DNA of 64,000 bases from Rehmannia glutinosa. Taxonomy: Eukaryota; Streptophyta; Magnoliopsida; Lamiales; Orobanchaceae. The notes under the pieces are model-generated. The model had not been told where the DNA came from. It saw nothing but the letters and a program-made list of their open reading frames with translations, and did no database searches. Both the position numbers and the translations under genes were made by a program. The DNA lies in NCBI GenBank assembly GCA_016081115.2, contig JABTTQ020003466.1, forward strand, positions 1 to 64,000, written 5' to 3'. How positions within the stretch are numbered: the stretch's first letter is position 1; each line of letters opens with the position of its first letter. Shown here one piece after another: positions 1 to 11,091 of this stretch.

Positions 1-96
1 ACCCAACTTTCGCGGTCACATTGTCCCCAATGTGAAGAGGAGATGGGATACAAAATGGAGCAAAAAACGACAACTAAGACAAAGACAAATACGACC

Positions 97-1523
97 TTAT
101 GACGGTGGTGGGAAGTGTCCTTGAGAGAGAAAGTGCCGTTGATGGAGTTGAGAGAAAAGGGCATTTTGTTGTTGTTGGTCCTCTCGAATATCCCTAATGA
201 CGCCAAATTGCTGCTCCATCATTTGTTGTTGGCGGTCAAGCATATTCTCGTGGCGTTTGAGCATCGTTTGTCGATATGATAGCATGTCTCTTTGGTGTTG
301 TTTGCTTCTGCCAAGAATAGCTTGAAGATTGAGCTTGTTCATGCGGTGGCGGTGGTGGTGGTGGGTGAGATGAAGGAGTATGGGATGGTGAACCCTTGGA
401 GAGATGGGGATTCGGGAGCATCATCCTCATGGAGGTAGTTCGAGGTGCAGCTGTCATCCTCCGGATTTATCGCATACCCATCAACCAATTGTCACGATTA
501 CTTAATTGTAGTTAGGCTTGGGAGTGGGAAGTAATAGTCGTTGGGATGTATGTCGAAAAAGCAAGCAAAATTGATCATTGATTCTTTCAATTAATTTTAT
601 AGCGATACATGCCCGAGATCAATACGATTGTTCCTCGGCGCTTGTTGTTAAGTCATGCTCGAAGTGAAGAGCAATTGGAGTAGTGGCCTCCAACAAGAAT
701 TTTACTACATTCGCCCCCCGCCCGACTTTACGAAAATGGCGTGCTAAGTGAGACCCGGTGTCGAGGTGTTTGCCATAGACCATAGCCCATAAAAACAATA
801 GCCTGTCCTTCCTCAAATTCCCGTCACTTTCCCCCTACCGAAAATTAGCTACTTCGTCACACGATCATATAACGCGAAAACAAGGATTTATTACGCGTGA
901 TACTTTACGAGAAGCAACATAGTCATATGAATGAGCTATTTCATTCCAAAACATTTGTGCATTAAAGTCGCTAGGAAAGCGTCTGTTACCATCAATTGGA
1001 AGACCATATATTTGATTGAAGTCGGCAGAGTCAATGTATACTCTTGATTGAACAAGCGAAAGAGATAGAGGCCGTCCACTAGCATGAGTTCGTGAGGATT
1101 TACATTAAAATGAGCTAAAAGGAATTCAGGTGTGACGCGCTCATAAAGTTGGTGCTTCGCACCCATGAATTATCCCCACCCAACTTGTTCAAACATCCAA
1201 TCAATATCTTCTTGTAGCTTCCGGCGGTCTCTAATGTCACGCGGCCAGGATACCTGTTGTGTAATGGTTTACTCAACAATTGTTGATATCGGGTTGCTTT
1301 TGCGTCATCCCGGAATAGAATGCCGTGGACGATTACTTCAGTGGATTAGCCGGGAGGGGCGGCGAGAGCCATAGGGTCCCCAGGACCGGAAGGAGCGGTA
1401 ACTCGACTCGTTTTGACATGGTAGTCTGAAAAAGGAATTTTGATAAAGAACATGCAATACTGAGGACGATTCACTATTAATATTTCTTTGAAAACCAACT
1501 ATCCTATAAAAACCATGCCTCAA
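97..1523 (-). pseudogene. ATHILA ORF-1-like protein in the envelope position
   Basis: Successive open minus-strand segments (1523-1338, 1166-936, 816-619, 342-97) in shifting frames read as one protein. The middle part has YERVTPEFL followed about 25 residues later by LYLFRLFNQEYTLTLP, which matches the conserved core of the plant ATHILA ORF-1 / putative plant transposon protein family. The next part (LLFLWAMVYGKHLDTGSHLA) fits its helical C-terminal half. The last segment is very Q- and R-rich (QQQMMEQQFG, REDQQQQN) and would form a coiled coil. It lies downstream of pol, where Athila elements carry an envelope-like reading frame. Function is unknown. At least three frameshifts break it. Confidence 0.65.
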
Positions 1524-2539
1524 TTAAATTCCCAACAACAACATCATCCCATCACCTTCAAGTTCTCATCAAAATAGCAAGTAAGTTACAACAAAGCATG
1601 GTTTCCACTCATGATCAATCATATGATTCTAACAATCAATCAATCAACAAACGCTCATATCGTTATATTTAGGCAACAATAAACCCCTTTCATTCGTTTT
1701 TAGGACCAATTTCGTTTGGTGAAATTAAGCAAGATAATTCCAACAATTGACTTCACATGATTTTACCCATACAAATTTCAATAGCACATGGGGCCAACAT
1801 CATCACCATAAAATCCAAAAATACCCTCATCTTCAACACAAATAATTAGGCATAAAATTCCCAAAATATAAGTTAAATCAAAAAGCCTAAATGATAGAAA
1901 TTTCAAACATTTATGAACAAATTGAAAGCATAAAAACAAAAATGATGATATTAAACACAAAAACAAATAACATAGAAAATCATACCTTGAAATAGAAAAC
2001 AGAGAAATCTCCCAAAAACCCACAAAATTCCCCAACAATCAATTGGTAGAAGTGTTGGCAATGGAGGAAAGATGGTGTTTATGGAAGAATTTTGAGTTTA
2101 AATGGGAGTGTTAGAGAGATTTGGGGGAAATTTTGGGAGGAAGAAGGTTTTAGGGTTTAGAAATAAGAAAAATGGGAAAATTTGAAAACACAACAACAAA
2201 AACGCTCGCTCCCTGTTAGATACGGCCGGACACTTTAGCCGTGTTAAGGCTGTTTAGTGATTAAAAGTTTTGGAGGCGAACACGGCGAATGTGGGCGACA
2301 CGGCCCGCCGTGTTGGGCTAATTTTCGATTTTTTAATATAAAAAGGAAAATCGGGACTTTTGACACGGCCATGTCGTGAACCACGGCCAGAGGCCGTGTT
2401 CAACAGGCACTGTAAATTTTTTTTTTTTTTTTTTAAATAAATATCATCCGAGTAAAAAAATGAATCTAAGTAAAAATTGAAACAAATTGACACAAAAAAA
2501 ATCAATCGGGTTCCCGGGTAGCGCTCTTTAGTGTCAGAC
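1524..2539. other. Non-coding spacer of the Athila-type element, with GC palindromes
   Basis: No supported gene. 1524-2200 is AT-rich. It contains an 86-codon hydrophobic minus-strand frame (2038-1778) that could be chance or a membrane-segment remnant of the downstream protein. 2218-2405 is a GC-rich island with repeated CACGGCC/GGCCGTG half-palindromes (for example CACGGCCAGAGGCCGTG near 2380), the same motif seen in the LTRs at 7490-7520, 8710-8870 and 50310-50440. A T run follows at about 2419-2434. Confidence 0.5.
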
Positions 2540-3792
2540 AGTCGTACATTGGTGATTCACCTTAATTGTGTGATGTATTTAGGGTATCCTCCAAGCTTGG
2601 GAATCTATAATTATCATCGATGGTGCCCCCAATAAAGCTTGACGGTGTCCGCTATTTTACGCCCAAAGTGCCCGTTTGTCGTAATTTTGATAGTCGTAAG
2701 GAAACACTTGATAATGTGAGTGAACGGGCTTTAGGACCATTCGGATTTTAACTTACCCGAAATAGCGGAAGTCGGGAATTGAATAGTAACACTTGATCAC
2801 GGGTTGGAATTCCCTCGTGTCTTAATGTGCTTGTCATGCCGTTTATTTCGTTCGTTCTCTTTGTAAATTTTCGAACTCGTATGCGATTTCGCCATTCTTG
2901 AGTTCGTTAATCGCAATAAACGATTATTTCACCCTTCTGACAAATCGTAATTAAGCATTTTTAATAGCCCAAAAGGCTTTATGTTCAAGCTCAGCCGTGC
3001 AAATGACATGCTTTACCATAGACGAGTCGGTATGGGTAGTCCCTATTAGCGTTTTGAAAGCCGTTCTATAGTTCCCAAGGCATCATCGAAGTTTGAGGGA
3101 CCAACTTCGCGAGAGTGCCCAACCGTTTTCCAAAATTCGTTTTAATGGGCGCGGTTGACACTTCGACTTGACCGCTACTTTGGGGATGATAAACGGGTCG
3201 CGACTCGGTGTGTGACACCATAACGCTTTAAAACCTTATCAAATTGATTATTATAAAAGCCGAGTGCCTCTATCGCTAATGATGGCTCGTGGTGTACCAA
3301 ACCGGTAAAAGTTTTTGAGAAAATGCACCACCACTTTCGACAAGCATCATTTTTAGGTAAAACTGAGCCTCTACCCACTTAGACACGAGTCAATGGCTAC
3401 AAAATATATTTATTGCCAAACGACGGAAAAGGTCCCATAAAATCAATACCCCAAACATCAAAATTTCACAAACAAGTATACCGTTTGGGGCATTTCATTT
3501 CTTCGAGAAATATTCCTGTTCATTGACAACTATCACAAGTTTCAACATACCGTTTTGCGTCTTTGAAAAGTGTAGGCCAATAGAAACTCGACTCAAGGAC
3601 CTTGCGTGCCGTAGTATTTGCTTGATAATGTCCACAGCCGGGTCCTTTGTGACAATGATTCAAAATGGAGATTGTTTTTGGGAAGTGCAACACACCGTAT
3701 GATTTGATCCGCACAAACTCGGAATAGGGGATCGTCCCAAAATAATAATACTTGAGGTCCGAAAAGAATTTCTTCTTTTGTTGACGGGTCAT
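2540..3792 (-). pseudogene. Athila-type integrase remnant
   Basis: The open segment 3792-3520 carries the H2C2 zinc-binding part: HCHKGPGCGHY, then FYWPTLFKDAKRYVETCDSCQ with the paired cysteines. Next, in other frames, comes the core: a DVWGIDFMGPF-like first-aspartate block near 3440, then FYNNQFDKVLKRYGV (about 3270) and HPQSSGQVEVS near 3150, the region of the catalytic glutamate. The C-terminal part runs to about 2540 and is heavily frameshifted. It would insert the cDNA if intact. It directly follows RNase H, as in other gypsy elements. Confidence 0.85.
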
Positions 3793-4566
3793 CCCTTTGG
3801 GAGAACTTTTCTGCCAAGATAATTAAGCGAAATCGCAAACGAGGAATATCATTGAAATTGAGTTGAGGGCAAAGAGTTGCTCATCCGGGAAAGAATCGTT
3901 GATATGTCCATTCATTTGCTCATCTATGCCGGAGAGTGCTCAGCCGAGATAGGTGGTCAAGGCAAGATTTTCGCACCCGTTTATCTTTGATCTCTCCACA
4001 TGGTCTTTATAAGAGAACCCATCGAATTAGTCGTGGTTTTGCGTCATTTTTGTCGGCAAATAGCGTAAAGCGAGTGATCCGTATAAACAATGACTTTGGA
4101 TAGAATCAAGTATGAGCGTAAATTTGTCAAGGTGAAAACCACTGCAAGTAGTTCCTTTTCGGTAGTTGTATAGTGTGATTGAGCGGATTCAAAGTCTTAC
4201 TTGCATAGTAAATTCGCCGGAAATGTTTATCTTTTCGTTGCCCAGTCTGCAGCTCACCGTGATAGTCACTAGCATCACACATGAGTTCGAACGGTTGAGA
4301 CCAATCAGGAGCCACCATGATGGGAGAAGTGGTGAGTTTTTCTTTCAAAGTGTGGAATGCTTGGAGACATTCATCGTTGATATCAAAAACCGCATCTTTT
4401 TCTAAAAGACGAGTAAGCGGTCGGGCGATTTTGAAAATCTTTGATAAAGCGCCTATAAAACCAGCGTGCCCCAAAAAGCTTCGGATAGCTTTCACGATGC
4501 GGGCGGTGGCAATTTGGAAATTGTATCAACTTTCGCTTATCAACTTCAATTCCCACGTAAGAAATT
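3793..4566 (-). pseudogene. Athila-type RT connection and RNase H remnant
   Basis: The open segment 4495-4127 begins with IRSFLGHAGF...IFKIARPLTRLLEKDA (end of RT), then LMCDASDY, the first RNase H aspartate block, and RIYYASKTLN. Further on, in shifted frames, VIVYTDHS lies near 4090, followed by a degraded WVLLLQEF-like block and SRL linker. The enzyme removes RNA from the RNA/DNA hybrid during reverse transcription. Parallel short open frames in 4567-4383 show frameshifts at the RT/RNase H border. Confidence 0.85.
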
Positions 4567-5420
4567 TTATGCCCCCAAAACAATACCTTCTTTTCGCACT
4601 ACAGTGGCACTTTTCCGATTAAGTACAGGTTGGTCTCTTCGCAACGCAACAGGACTTTTTAAGATTTGCAAGACAAAGATCAAATGAATCCCAAAAACCG
4701 AAAAGTCATCCATGAAGACTTCCATGATTTCTTCTACAAGCTCGTCGAAGATGGCAAGCATACAACGTTGAAAAGTTGTCAGTGCGTTGCACAACCCAAA
4801 AGGCATGCGTCTATGGGGTGAAATCGAAGTAGGGACAAGTGAAAGTGGTTTTCTCTTGGTCCTCCGGTCTATCGGGATCTCAAAATAACTGACATGCCAT
4901 CAAAGGAAGCAATAATAGAGGTGACCCGGATAAGCGTTCAAGCATTTGATCAATAAAAAGGCAAGGGAAATGGTCATGCAGTAAGCGTCGTTAAGTCGGT
5001 AATCGATGCAACTTCGCCAACCACATACGTTCGCATCGGAATAAGTTCATTCTTTCATTTGGTACCACCGTCATCCCACCTTTCTTTGGGACCACTTGTT
5101 GGACTTACCCAATCATCAGAGATTGGATAGATGAGCCAAAGATCTAGTAGTTTGATTACCTCTCGCTTTAACTACCTCTTTCATGTTTGATTTAAGCGAC
5201 GCCGAGGTAGAACAACTTGTTTGAAGTTTTCCTCCATCGAGAATCTTGTGAGTGCAAAAGGAAGGATTGATCCCTCGAATGTCGGAGATTTTCCAAGCGA
5301 TGGCCTTTTTATGTTCCTTAATATTGCCAACAATCTATCCTTTTGATGAGAAAGATAAATTGAGGAAATAATTACGGGAAGTTTAGCGTTCGGCTAGAAA
5401 TGCATATTCCAAGTGTTAGG
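4567..5420 (-). pseudogene. Athila-type reverse transcriptase remnant
   Basis: The open segment 4806-4567 starts MPFGLCNALTTFQRCM and holds the catalytic FMDD (residues 31-34, near 4716-4705) in EVFMDDFSVFG. Upstream, across frameshifts, WVSP (about 5110), a GGMTVV-like stretch (about 5075), NELIPMRT, FPLPF and GGPRE (from PEDQEKTTF) are recognisable in the correct order. Before these is EVIKLLDLWLIYPISD. The family consensus reads NAPATFQ where this copy has NALTTFQ; the change lies at a CCTGC site. Not functional. Confidence 0.88.
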
Positions 5421-5659
5421 GTAACTCCTTCCGCCTCAACAGTGGTGGATCCTCAATGGATGGTTTGATATGCCCCAGTGAGTTTTTCAATCTTTTCGAA
5501 CTCTTTCTCGCTGCTCGTTGGTTTGTTTTCCTCCAATGCGAGTCTGATTCCTAGAAAGGGGTTTTCATCCGATATACACCTTTTCTCGAACAATACAAGT
5601 CTCCAAAAATTGTTAGAAATCATGCTTGGTAGAGTTGGTTATCTCCATATCGATAAGAT

Positions 5660-6058
5660 CAATAGCAAAACAGAGTCATCTTTATCTATCGTATTTTTCA
5701 TTGATGTAGCGATTTTAAAAATGACTTGTCCATCTTCGACTCTTAAAATTAGTTTGCCATCATGACGTCAATGATTGCCTTAGCGATAGCAAAAAATGGA
5801 CGCCCAGGATCAAAGGACTTCGACATGTCGTATGCATATCAAGAATTACAAAATCGACAGGGAAATATAAAACTTATCGACTTTGACCAAAACATCTTCA
5901 ACAATGCCTCTAGGATATTAAATAGATCCACAATACCTAATTGCAGGCTCATCCTAGTTGGTTTTGGCTCTCCTAGACCCATTTGTTTGAATAAATCATA
6001 AGGCATCAAATTAATGCTAGCCCCTCAGATCGGCCAATGCCGGATGTGAAGACCCAAT
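5660..6058 (-). pseudogene. Athila-type aspartic protease remnant
   Basis: Reading the minus strand from 6058, PALADLGASINLMPY (one extra base after the GATCTG) is the retropepsin active-site block with D-L-G-A. It is followed in frame by LFKQMGLGEPKPTRMSLQL. After a small deletion and frameshifts come RGIVEDVLVKV, then GRPFFAIAKAIIDV (from LGRPFLATGRALIDV), then GKLILRVEDGQVIFKI near 5730. The open frame 5762-6001 on the opposite strand is its shadow. The domain is cut at its N-terminal side at 6058, where the plus-strand LTR begins. Confidence 0.85.
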
Positions 6059-7152
6059 GTTCGGCCTATAGAAGACGGAAGCCCGTGCCATATGGGCACG
6101 CCCGTGCTCTTTCGAGAAAAAGTGGACAACTGTTCGCACCCAAAGACGGGTCAAGGCGTGCAAAGAGGCACGACCGTGCTCCTCTCTTGGTAAACAGAGT
6201 TTGACTCATTTCGACTAGTTTTTTGACCCCAAACGAAGTACAAATAGACACGGGGCGGCACAAACAAGGACACGCTGATTTTTGCCCTAGAAACTAGAGA
6301 AAGAGCGAGTTTTCCACCGAAAACTTCGAGAGATCGATCAAGACCGCAACCACACCTTCGAGGATTGAAGATAGATCGAGAGATCGTCATCATCCCGGAG
6401 TCACTCATTCCATCGTGATCGTTATTTCAATTAGTTAGATTTTGATTATGAATATTTGTCTATGAATTGTTTATCTTCAATGCCTGGCTAAACATTTTGT
6501 GATTCAGGGTTTGGGAGTAGGTTAATAAACACTTTTATGTGATGATTAAGGATGATTGAAGTTAATGTTTTCTTTCTCTATTCAAGATTTTGCTTTAATT
6601 CTTGTTTTATCAAAAGGCATTTGATCTAAACTTGTTTGATGTATTGATTCATAATTAACCGATGAGTTTCAATACTAGACCTTGAAAGTACTTGACACAA
6701 ATAGATTGCATGATTGAGAAGTCGTAAATATTTGTGAGATCTTATAATCTTTTGAGAGTTGGTTATCTCATGTTGAGTAGAGATGCTAACATAGATATTC
6801 CAATCAACGCTTTTACATACATCTCGAGAGAGAGGGTAAATTACTTTGGTGATTGGTCTCGTAGAGAAGAATACGTTTAACCTGGTTTGCTTAATCTAAG
6901 CATAAAAGTGGGATATTAATTGAAACCATAACCCAGAATCCATCCATCCATACTTGATCTTTCAATCGCTCTTTGCTTTGTTATTTTAGGATTAAATTTC
7001 GCTTTAGTAGTAATAAAACCAACCCTTCAAATTTTGATAGTTTAGATGAAAATAGACTATTATAATCCAATACTTGGTACATTAATTTATTAATCCCCGT
7101 GGATTCGACCTTGCAAACCCCGTGTTCAATAAATCGATCCACAGACACTTGC
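6059..7152 (+). repeat. Orphan LTR of Tat/Athila type, plus strand
   Basis: Begins TGTTCGGCC and ends ACTTGCA. It carries the features of this LTR class in order: a GC-rich early part with CCCGTGC/GCACGCC half-palindromes (6077-6180), a run of leader-like sequence with CAGGGTTTGGGAGTAGG near 6505, and a 3' end with CCCCGTGGATTCGACC (about 7095). Its left edge cuts the minus-strand Athila protease. No 5-bp duplicate of the left flank (CCCAA) is seen at the right, so it is not a clean solo LTR. It is the 5' LTR of an element whose body is missing. Exact ends are inferred. Confidence 0.65.
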
Positions 7153-7173
7153 AGTGAAGCTAAAAAAAAAAGG
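7153..7173 (+). other. Possible remnant of a tRNA-Asp primer site after the orphan LTR
   Basis: After the LTR end comes GTGAAGCT, an A run and GGCG. Tat/Athila elements normally have a short spacer and then TGGCGCCGTTGCC here. The visible GGCG could be the first bases of that site, cut off where the CRM-like LTR starts at 7174. This is weak evidence from four bases and position. Confidence 0.3.
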
Positions 7174-7518
7174 CGAGCAGAAGGAGACCAAGAGAGCATT
7201 GCCGACGGAGGATGAAGTTCGGGTGGTCAGGTTGATTGGTGTCATCAACGCTCAAAGTCCACTTCAATCGAGCAAGCAAAAGATGTCAAGAATACGAGCC
7301 ACTTTATGTCTTCAAGACTTTGTAGTCAAGTTCTCAATAGTGTCTTGTATTCATCTATCTTTGCGTTAGTTGTAATTTTGAGTTTTTTAAGTCGTTTTGA
7401 TGTTTTGGAGGCAAGTAAACCTTTAAGGTCGTCTTAAGTAGTTATTTCGGAGTTAAAGGACAAAAAGGTCGAAATAGAGGCGTGTGTATTGCGACACGGC
7501 CCGTGCTCGACAACACGG
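7174..7518 (+). repeat. CRM-like 5' LTR, first segment
   Basis: Matches 49989-50335 of the 3' LTR nearly base for base (GCAGAAGGAGACC, GGATGAAGTTCGGGTGGTC, CAAGTTCTCAATAGTG). The first roughly 108 bases of the 3' copy (49882-49988) have no counterpart, so the LTR is truncated at its left edge, directly against the orphan LTR. It stops at ACACGG (7513-7518), where a solo LTR was inserted. Confidence 0.85.
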
Positions 7519-9214
7519 TGATGGCTCAAAAGCTACCTTTAAAACCGCAGGCAAGTGCACCTATCGTTTTATAGTATAGATTATTGAGTACCAGTGTCAT
7601 TCCACGAGGATTGTAAGTACTAATAATTACCGCCTTTTTGTTATTTAATCTAACAATTTTGAGTTTTTGTTTGATGAAAAGGAAAACAAATTATAAATTG
7701 TAAAATGAAGTAAAATTTGTAGAATAAGAAATCAAGAGATAAAAGTGTGTTTGAATGTAAATCCCTCTAGAATGTTTTGTGATTTGACAAGTTAAAAGAT
7801 TCAACCATAAGCCCTTGAATCAGTAAAAACCAACCTCTTTTAATAAAATCTCATGCTATGTGGACCGTAGAAATTCCCCGATTTAAGTTAATCCCTTTCT
7901 CAAGGCGAAAAACTCCTAATCTCAAGTTGATTAACCGAAATCTCTTTCTAGTTAAAACCCCAAGATTGCATTATAACGATTTATGAATTCCCATATTAGG
8001 TTTGACCCTAATCCGGAAGATTTATGTCGTCCCATATCAGGATTGCATGCAACTCTTTTCACTTATACAATTTCTTTTTCACCATAAATCTTTCGACACC
8101 GATAAGAAAAGATATCAAATTAATATACCGGAAATATTAACTCGAATGAGATAAGCATGATATAAGTGAATCACACAAGATATGAGAATTTTATTAAAAA
8201 CATACAAACCTTAATCACAAATCCATTCTAGAGTTCATTACACTCAAACACTAAGATTTTAGCTACTCATGATTTTGACAAAAGAGTAAATTACACAAGA
8301 AGATTTAAGCATTGTAGACATGGTGTACTTATCTTTCTCAAAACCTCAATGGACTTCTTCCTTGATTTATGATGTTGCTCCAAACCTTCTTCTCCAATAT
8401 GCCCCAAGCTTTCTACTCCAAGACCTCTTGATCCCAATTCTACTTAATGAAGTGAATACAATGAATATTTCCGAGTATCTAATGAATGCCTCTCCCAACT
8501 TCAACCTCGCTTTTATAGCAATCAATACATTGATAGTACTCTCTTTTGTTAAACAATTGCCTCCATTTTCCTTGTTGGTTGGTGAATTCTTGTATTCAAG
8601 TGATGAGGAGGGACATGGATACATGTTTCCAAAAAAAAGGTGTTAAAAGTGTACAAAAGTGGCCAAAATGGGTTGGTTGGTGAGTTTTCCCAAATTCGCA
8701 AAGAAAAGTTGCAAAAGAGGTCCCGGACACGCCGTGTCGGCAAAGCACGGCCAGGCCGTGCCGCAACAAAATTGCTTGAAACAGGCCGACACGGCCGTGT
8801 TGGACAACATGGCGGCCGTGTTACGACACGGCCGTGTTATACGACACGGCCAGGCCGTGTTCGGAGCTGTTTTTGTGCGATTTTTCCTCTCTTTTGATCC
8901 CCTTCAACATGGCGTGTTCGTGACACGGTTTGGCCGTTTTGGACCCTTTTTTTCCAATTTTTATCCAATTTATTTCTTCTTTTTTTGAACATGGCCATAT
9001 GTTACTTAACACCCCAAGTCATGTTGAGTGATTTTCTTGCCTTTTTTTTCAAGTAATATTGGCTTCACATTGCTCCAAATTGCTCCACCTATAATGTTAA
9101 ACACATTACACGATGAAATGCTATTAAATACTTGAGAAACTATGATTTTTCTAACAAAACAATCCAAAACTATTGAATTAATAATACAAAATATGTGCAA
9201 AATGACACTTATCA
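7519..9214 (-). mobile_element. Solo LTR of a Tat/Retand-type element, inserted in the CRM-like 5' LTR
   Basis: Begins TGATGGCTC and ends CACTTATCA on the plus strand. On the minus strand it starts TGATAAGTGTCATTTTGC and ends in the typical block with CCTCGTGGAATGACACTGG and GTGCACTTGCCTGCGG. This is an LTR class common in plants. The host LTR resumes exactly at ACGGCCTGG (9215), and the flanks share ACGG (cACGG left, ACGG right), consistent with a decayed 5-bp duplication. There is no internal region, so recombination between two LTRs probably removed it. 8710-8870 is packed with ACACGGCCGTGT-type palindromes. Open frames in it (for example 8320-8646) are not recognised as genes. Confidence 0.8.
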
Positions 9215-9679
9215 ACGGCCTGGCGTGTCAAGCAAACATCGTGTTGCAATTTATGGTTTTGTTCCAGGGATTCCGGTGAGGAACATGGCCATGTAAGGAT
9301 CCGCGGATTTGACTTTTTCGAGTTTTTTTCCAATTTTTTGGTTTATTTTTCGGTTTAAGTTGTTTCTAGTAGGGTTAGGGGTTTGGATCCCTTATAAGGG
9401 TGAACACTTATTGTTTTTCATTAGTTATCAATAAACTTATTCTCTTACTCTCATATTGAGTGTTTTTCTCCAAGTACTTCAAGATTTACGTTTCTTGTTG
9501 CAATTATCGACTTATCACCAATAATCCATATTGTTTGTGGCGTCTTCAAGATATCGAGGTTCTTGCTTTGCTAAGCAACGGGTCGAGATTTCCACCAAAT
9601 TAATCGAACTAGTGAATATCTTGGGTTAACAACATATTGTTGTTGGGCGTATGCAGCGATTGTTGCCGCGGTTCACATC
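9215..9679 (+). repeat. CRM-like 5' LTR, second segment
   Basis: Continues the match to the 3' LTR (50336-50827): GGATCCGCGGATTTGAC, GTAGGGTTAGG, the TATAAGGGTGAACAC block near 9394 and TTGTTGTTGGG. It ends GCGGTTCACATC, where the 3' copy reads GCGGTTCACATCA. The CTTATAAGGG motif (9391-9400), followed about 25 bases later by the likely transcript start, is a plausible TATA region, also present in the 3' LTR. Confidence 0.88.
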
Positions 9680-9683
9680 GATT

Positions 9684-9700
9684 TGGTAATCGAGCCATCT
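9684..9700 (+). other. Primer binding site, initiator-Met tRNA type (CRM-like element)
   Basis: TGGTAATCGAGCC lies 4 bases after the LTR end. The usual plant sequence is TGGTATCAGAGCC. The differences are an extra A and a missing A inside CAG. Priming of minus-strand cDNA would start here. Confidence 0.7.
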
Positions 9701-10112
9701 AGCAAGGATAAGTCTATCATTGTTTTCTAATTCTTGTTATTTTCTAGATTTTCTCATAAACCCTAGTTCTTAAAGGGTTCAAGTGCTGAGAAAATCGGGT
9801 AAAGAATCGTAAACCGCTTGCAAAAAAATCAAAAGTTCAGGAAAATTCTTGAGTTATAAACCCTAGTCTTCAATTTCATCTTATTAGGATCCGTTGTTGG
9901 CTTGGTAAATTTCTTGGTGTGTTGAGGCGTACTTGCGATTGTCTTATTGGTTTATAATTGTGACAAGTGCGGGTACTTGGAGATTGTGAGTCGAGTGATA
10001 CACGAGCGTATACACGTGAGGGGGTGATTTAAACATGACAAAAGAAACCGACAAAGCTGGATTGGGGTAAATGTCGGGATATGGAGGTAATTGCAAACTG
10101 GTAAAGTAAATA
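9701..10112 (+). other. Untranslated leader of the CRM-like element
   Basis: Between primer site and gag. No gene seen. It is moderately AT-rich with CCCTAG repeats (TAAACCCTAGT at about 9760 and 9857). Confidence 0.5.
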
Positions 10113-11091
10113 ATGTTTGAGACGCCGGGATCTCGTGAGAGGCGCCGTGAATCGAGGAGCCCGCTACTAGGGTGCAGAGGCCTCAAGAGGTTCGAGTTAG
10201 AGAGTGAGGCGATGAGATTGATGATTTTGATTGAAATGGAGCAAAATTACAACCGGCGAGAGGGCGGCGCAGTAAATAGGGGTGATAGGGGACGTGAGGA
10301 TGGCAATTTGAGTAACATCAAAATGCAAATCCCCTGTTCCAAGGAAAGAGTGATCCGGATGCATATTTGGATTGGGAAAGGAAGATAAAAAAATGTGTTC
10401 GACACAAAATTATTCTCGAATGAAAAAGGTAAAATTGGCATCAACGAAATTTTTGGATTACACAAGTATTTGTGGGATCAATTAACGGTCTCAAGGAGAA
10501 GCGCGGCGCCCATTTCCACATGGGAGGGGATGAGGAGTTTGATGCGACGTCGTTTTGTTCCAAATCACTATTATAGGGCGTCTATCAAAGGTTGAGAGGT
10601 TGACTTATGGGTCGAAGAGTGTAGAGGATTATCACAAGGAGATGGAGATGCCGATGGCGCAGGTCAATATTGAGGAGGATCGGGGAGGTCACTATGGCCG
10701 ATTTATCGCGGGTTTGAATACTCCTATAGCGGATGTCGTCGACCTACATTCATCGTGTCGATCTTGAGAGATGGTGCACATGGCAGTGAAAGTTGAGCAG
10801 CAGCTCAAGGGGAGGGGTTTCAACCGACAAGCACCTAGTTATAACTCCAATGAATGGAAGTCAAACACCAACAAAAAAGATGAGCAGAATTCGAAGGGGG
10901 CGGACCAAAGGGGAAAGGCGACCGAGCCTATACCCGCAGGTAAATTGAACCATCTCGCTCGAACGAGGGATATTAAATGTTTTAAATGTCATGGGATTGG
11001 GCATTTAGCTAGTCAATGTCCAAATAAAAGTGGTGTTGGTGTTAGAGAATGGGGAAATGGAGTCGGAGAGCGTGGGAGAGCAGGATTATAG
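10113..11091 (+). pseudogene. CRM-like Gag (capsid and CCHC nucleocapsid), frameshifted
   Basis: Four consecutive plus-strand open segments in different frames (10113-10388, 10395-10595, 10555-10767, 10771-11091) form one Gag. Recognisable blocks are the retrotrans_gag core: NIKMQIP, a DPDAYLDWE-like stretch near 10355, WDQLTVSRR, ISTWEGM, RRRFVPNHYYR, LTYGSKSVEDYHKEM, and RFIAGLNTPIADVV. A basic stretch follows, then one zinc knuckle CFKCHGIGHLASQC (about 10979-11018; C-X2-C-X4-H-X4-C intact). It forms the particle and binds genomic RNA. The first 45 codons (10113 to about 10250) look less conserved, so the true start is uncertain. At least three frameshifts. Confidence 0.85.

Larger units (their letters stand above)
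1..6058 (-). mobile_element. Athila-type Ty3/gypsy retrotransposon, decayed and truncated at both ends
   Basis: On the minus strand the order is protease (6058-5660), reverse transcriptase (5420-4567), RNase H (4566-3793), integrase (3792-2540), a spacer, and an ATHILA-ORF-1-like protein (1523-97). This is the gypsy domain order, and the RT block MPFGLCNA...FMDDFSVFG is characteristic of the Athila lineage. Gag, the primer site and the 5' LTR should lie beyond 6058, but the element stops inside the protease where a plus-strand LTR begins. The 3' LTR should lie left of base 1. Frameshifts and stops occur in every domain, so it is a dead copy. Lineage is judged by recalled family motifs, not by alignment. 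Confidence 0.9.

Noticed and set aside
1778..2038. 86-codon hydrophobic minus-strand frame that could be an envelope membrane segment
   Set aside because: AT-rich spacer, no recognisable envelope motif, no partner ectodomain in frame; mentioned only as a possibility.
6059..7152. A clean solo LTR with target duplication
   Set aside because: The left flank CCCAA is not repeated at the right, and the Athila-type protease does not resume after it.
8320..8646. 108-codon plus-strand frame as a host gene
   Set aside because: Lies within the solo LTR, has overlapping frames on both strands and no known domain.
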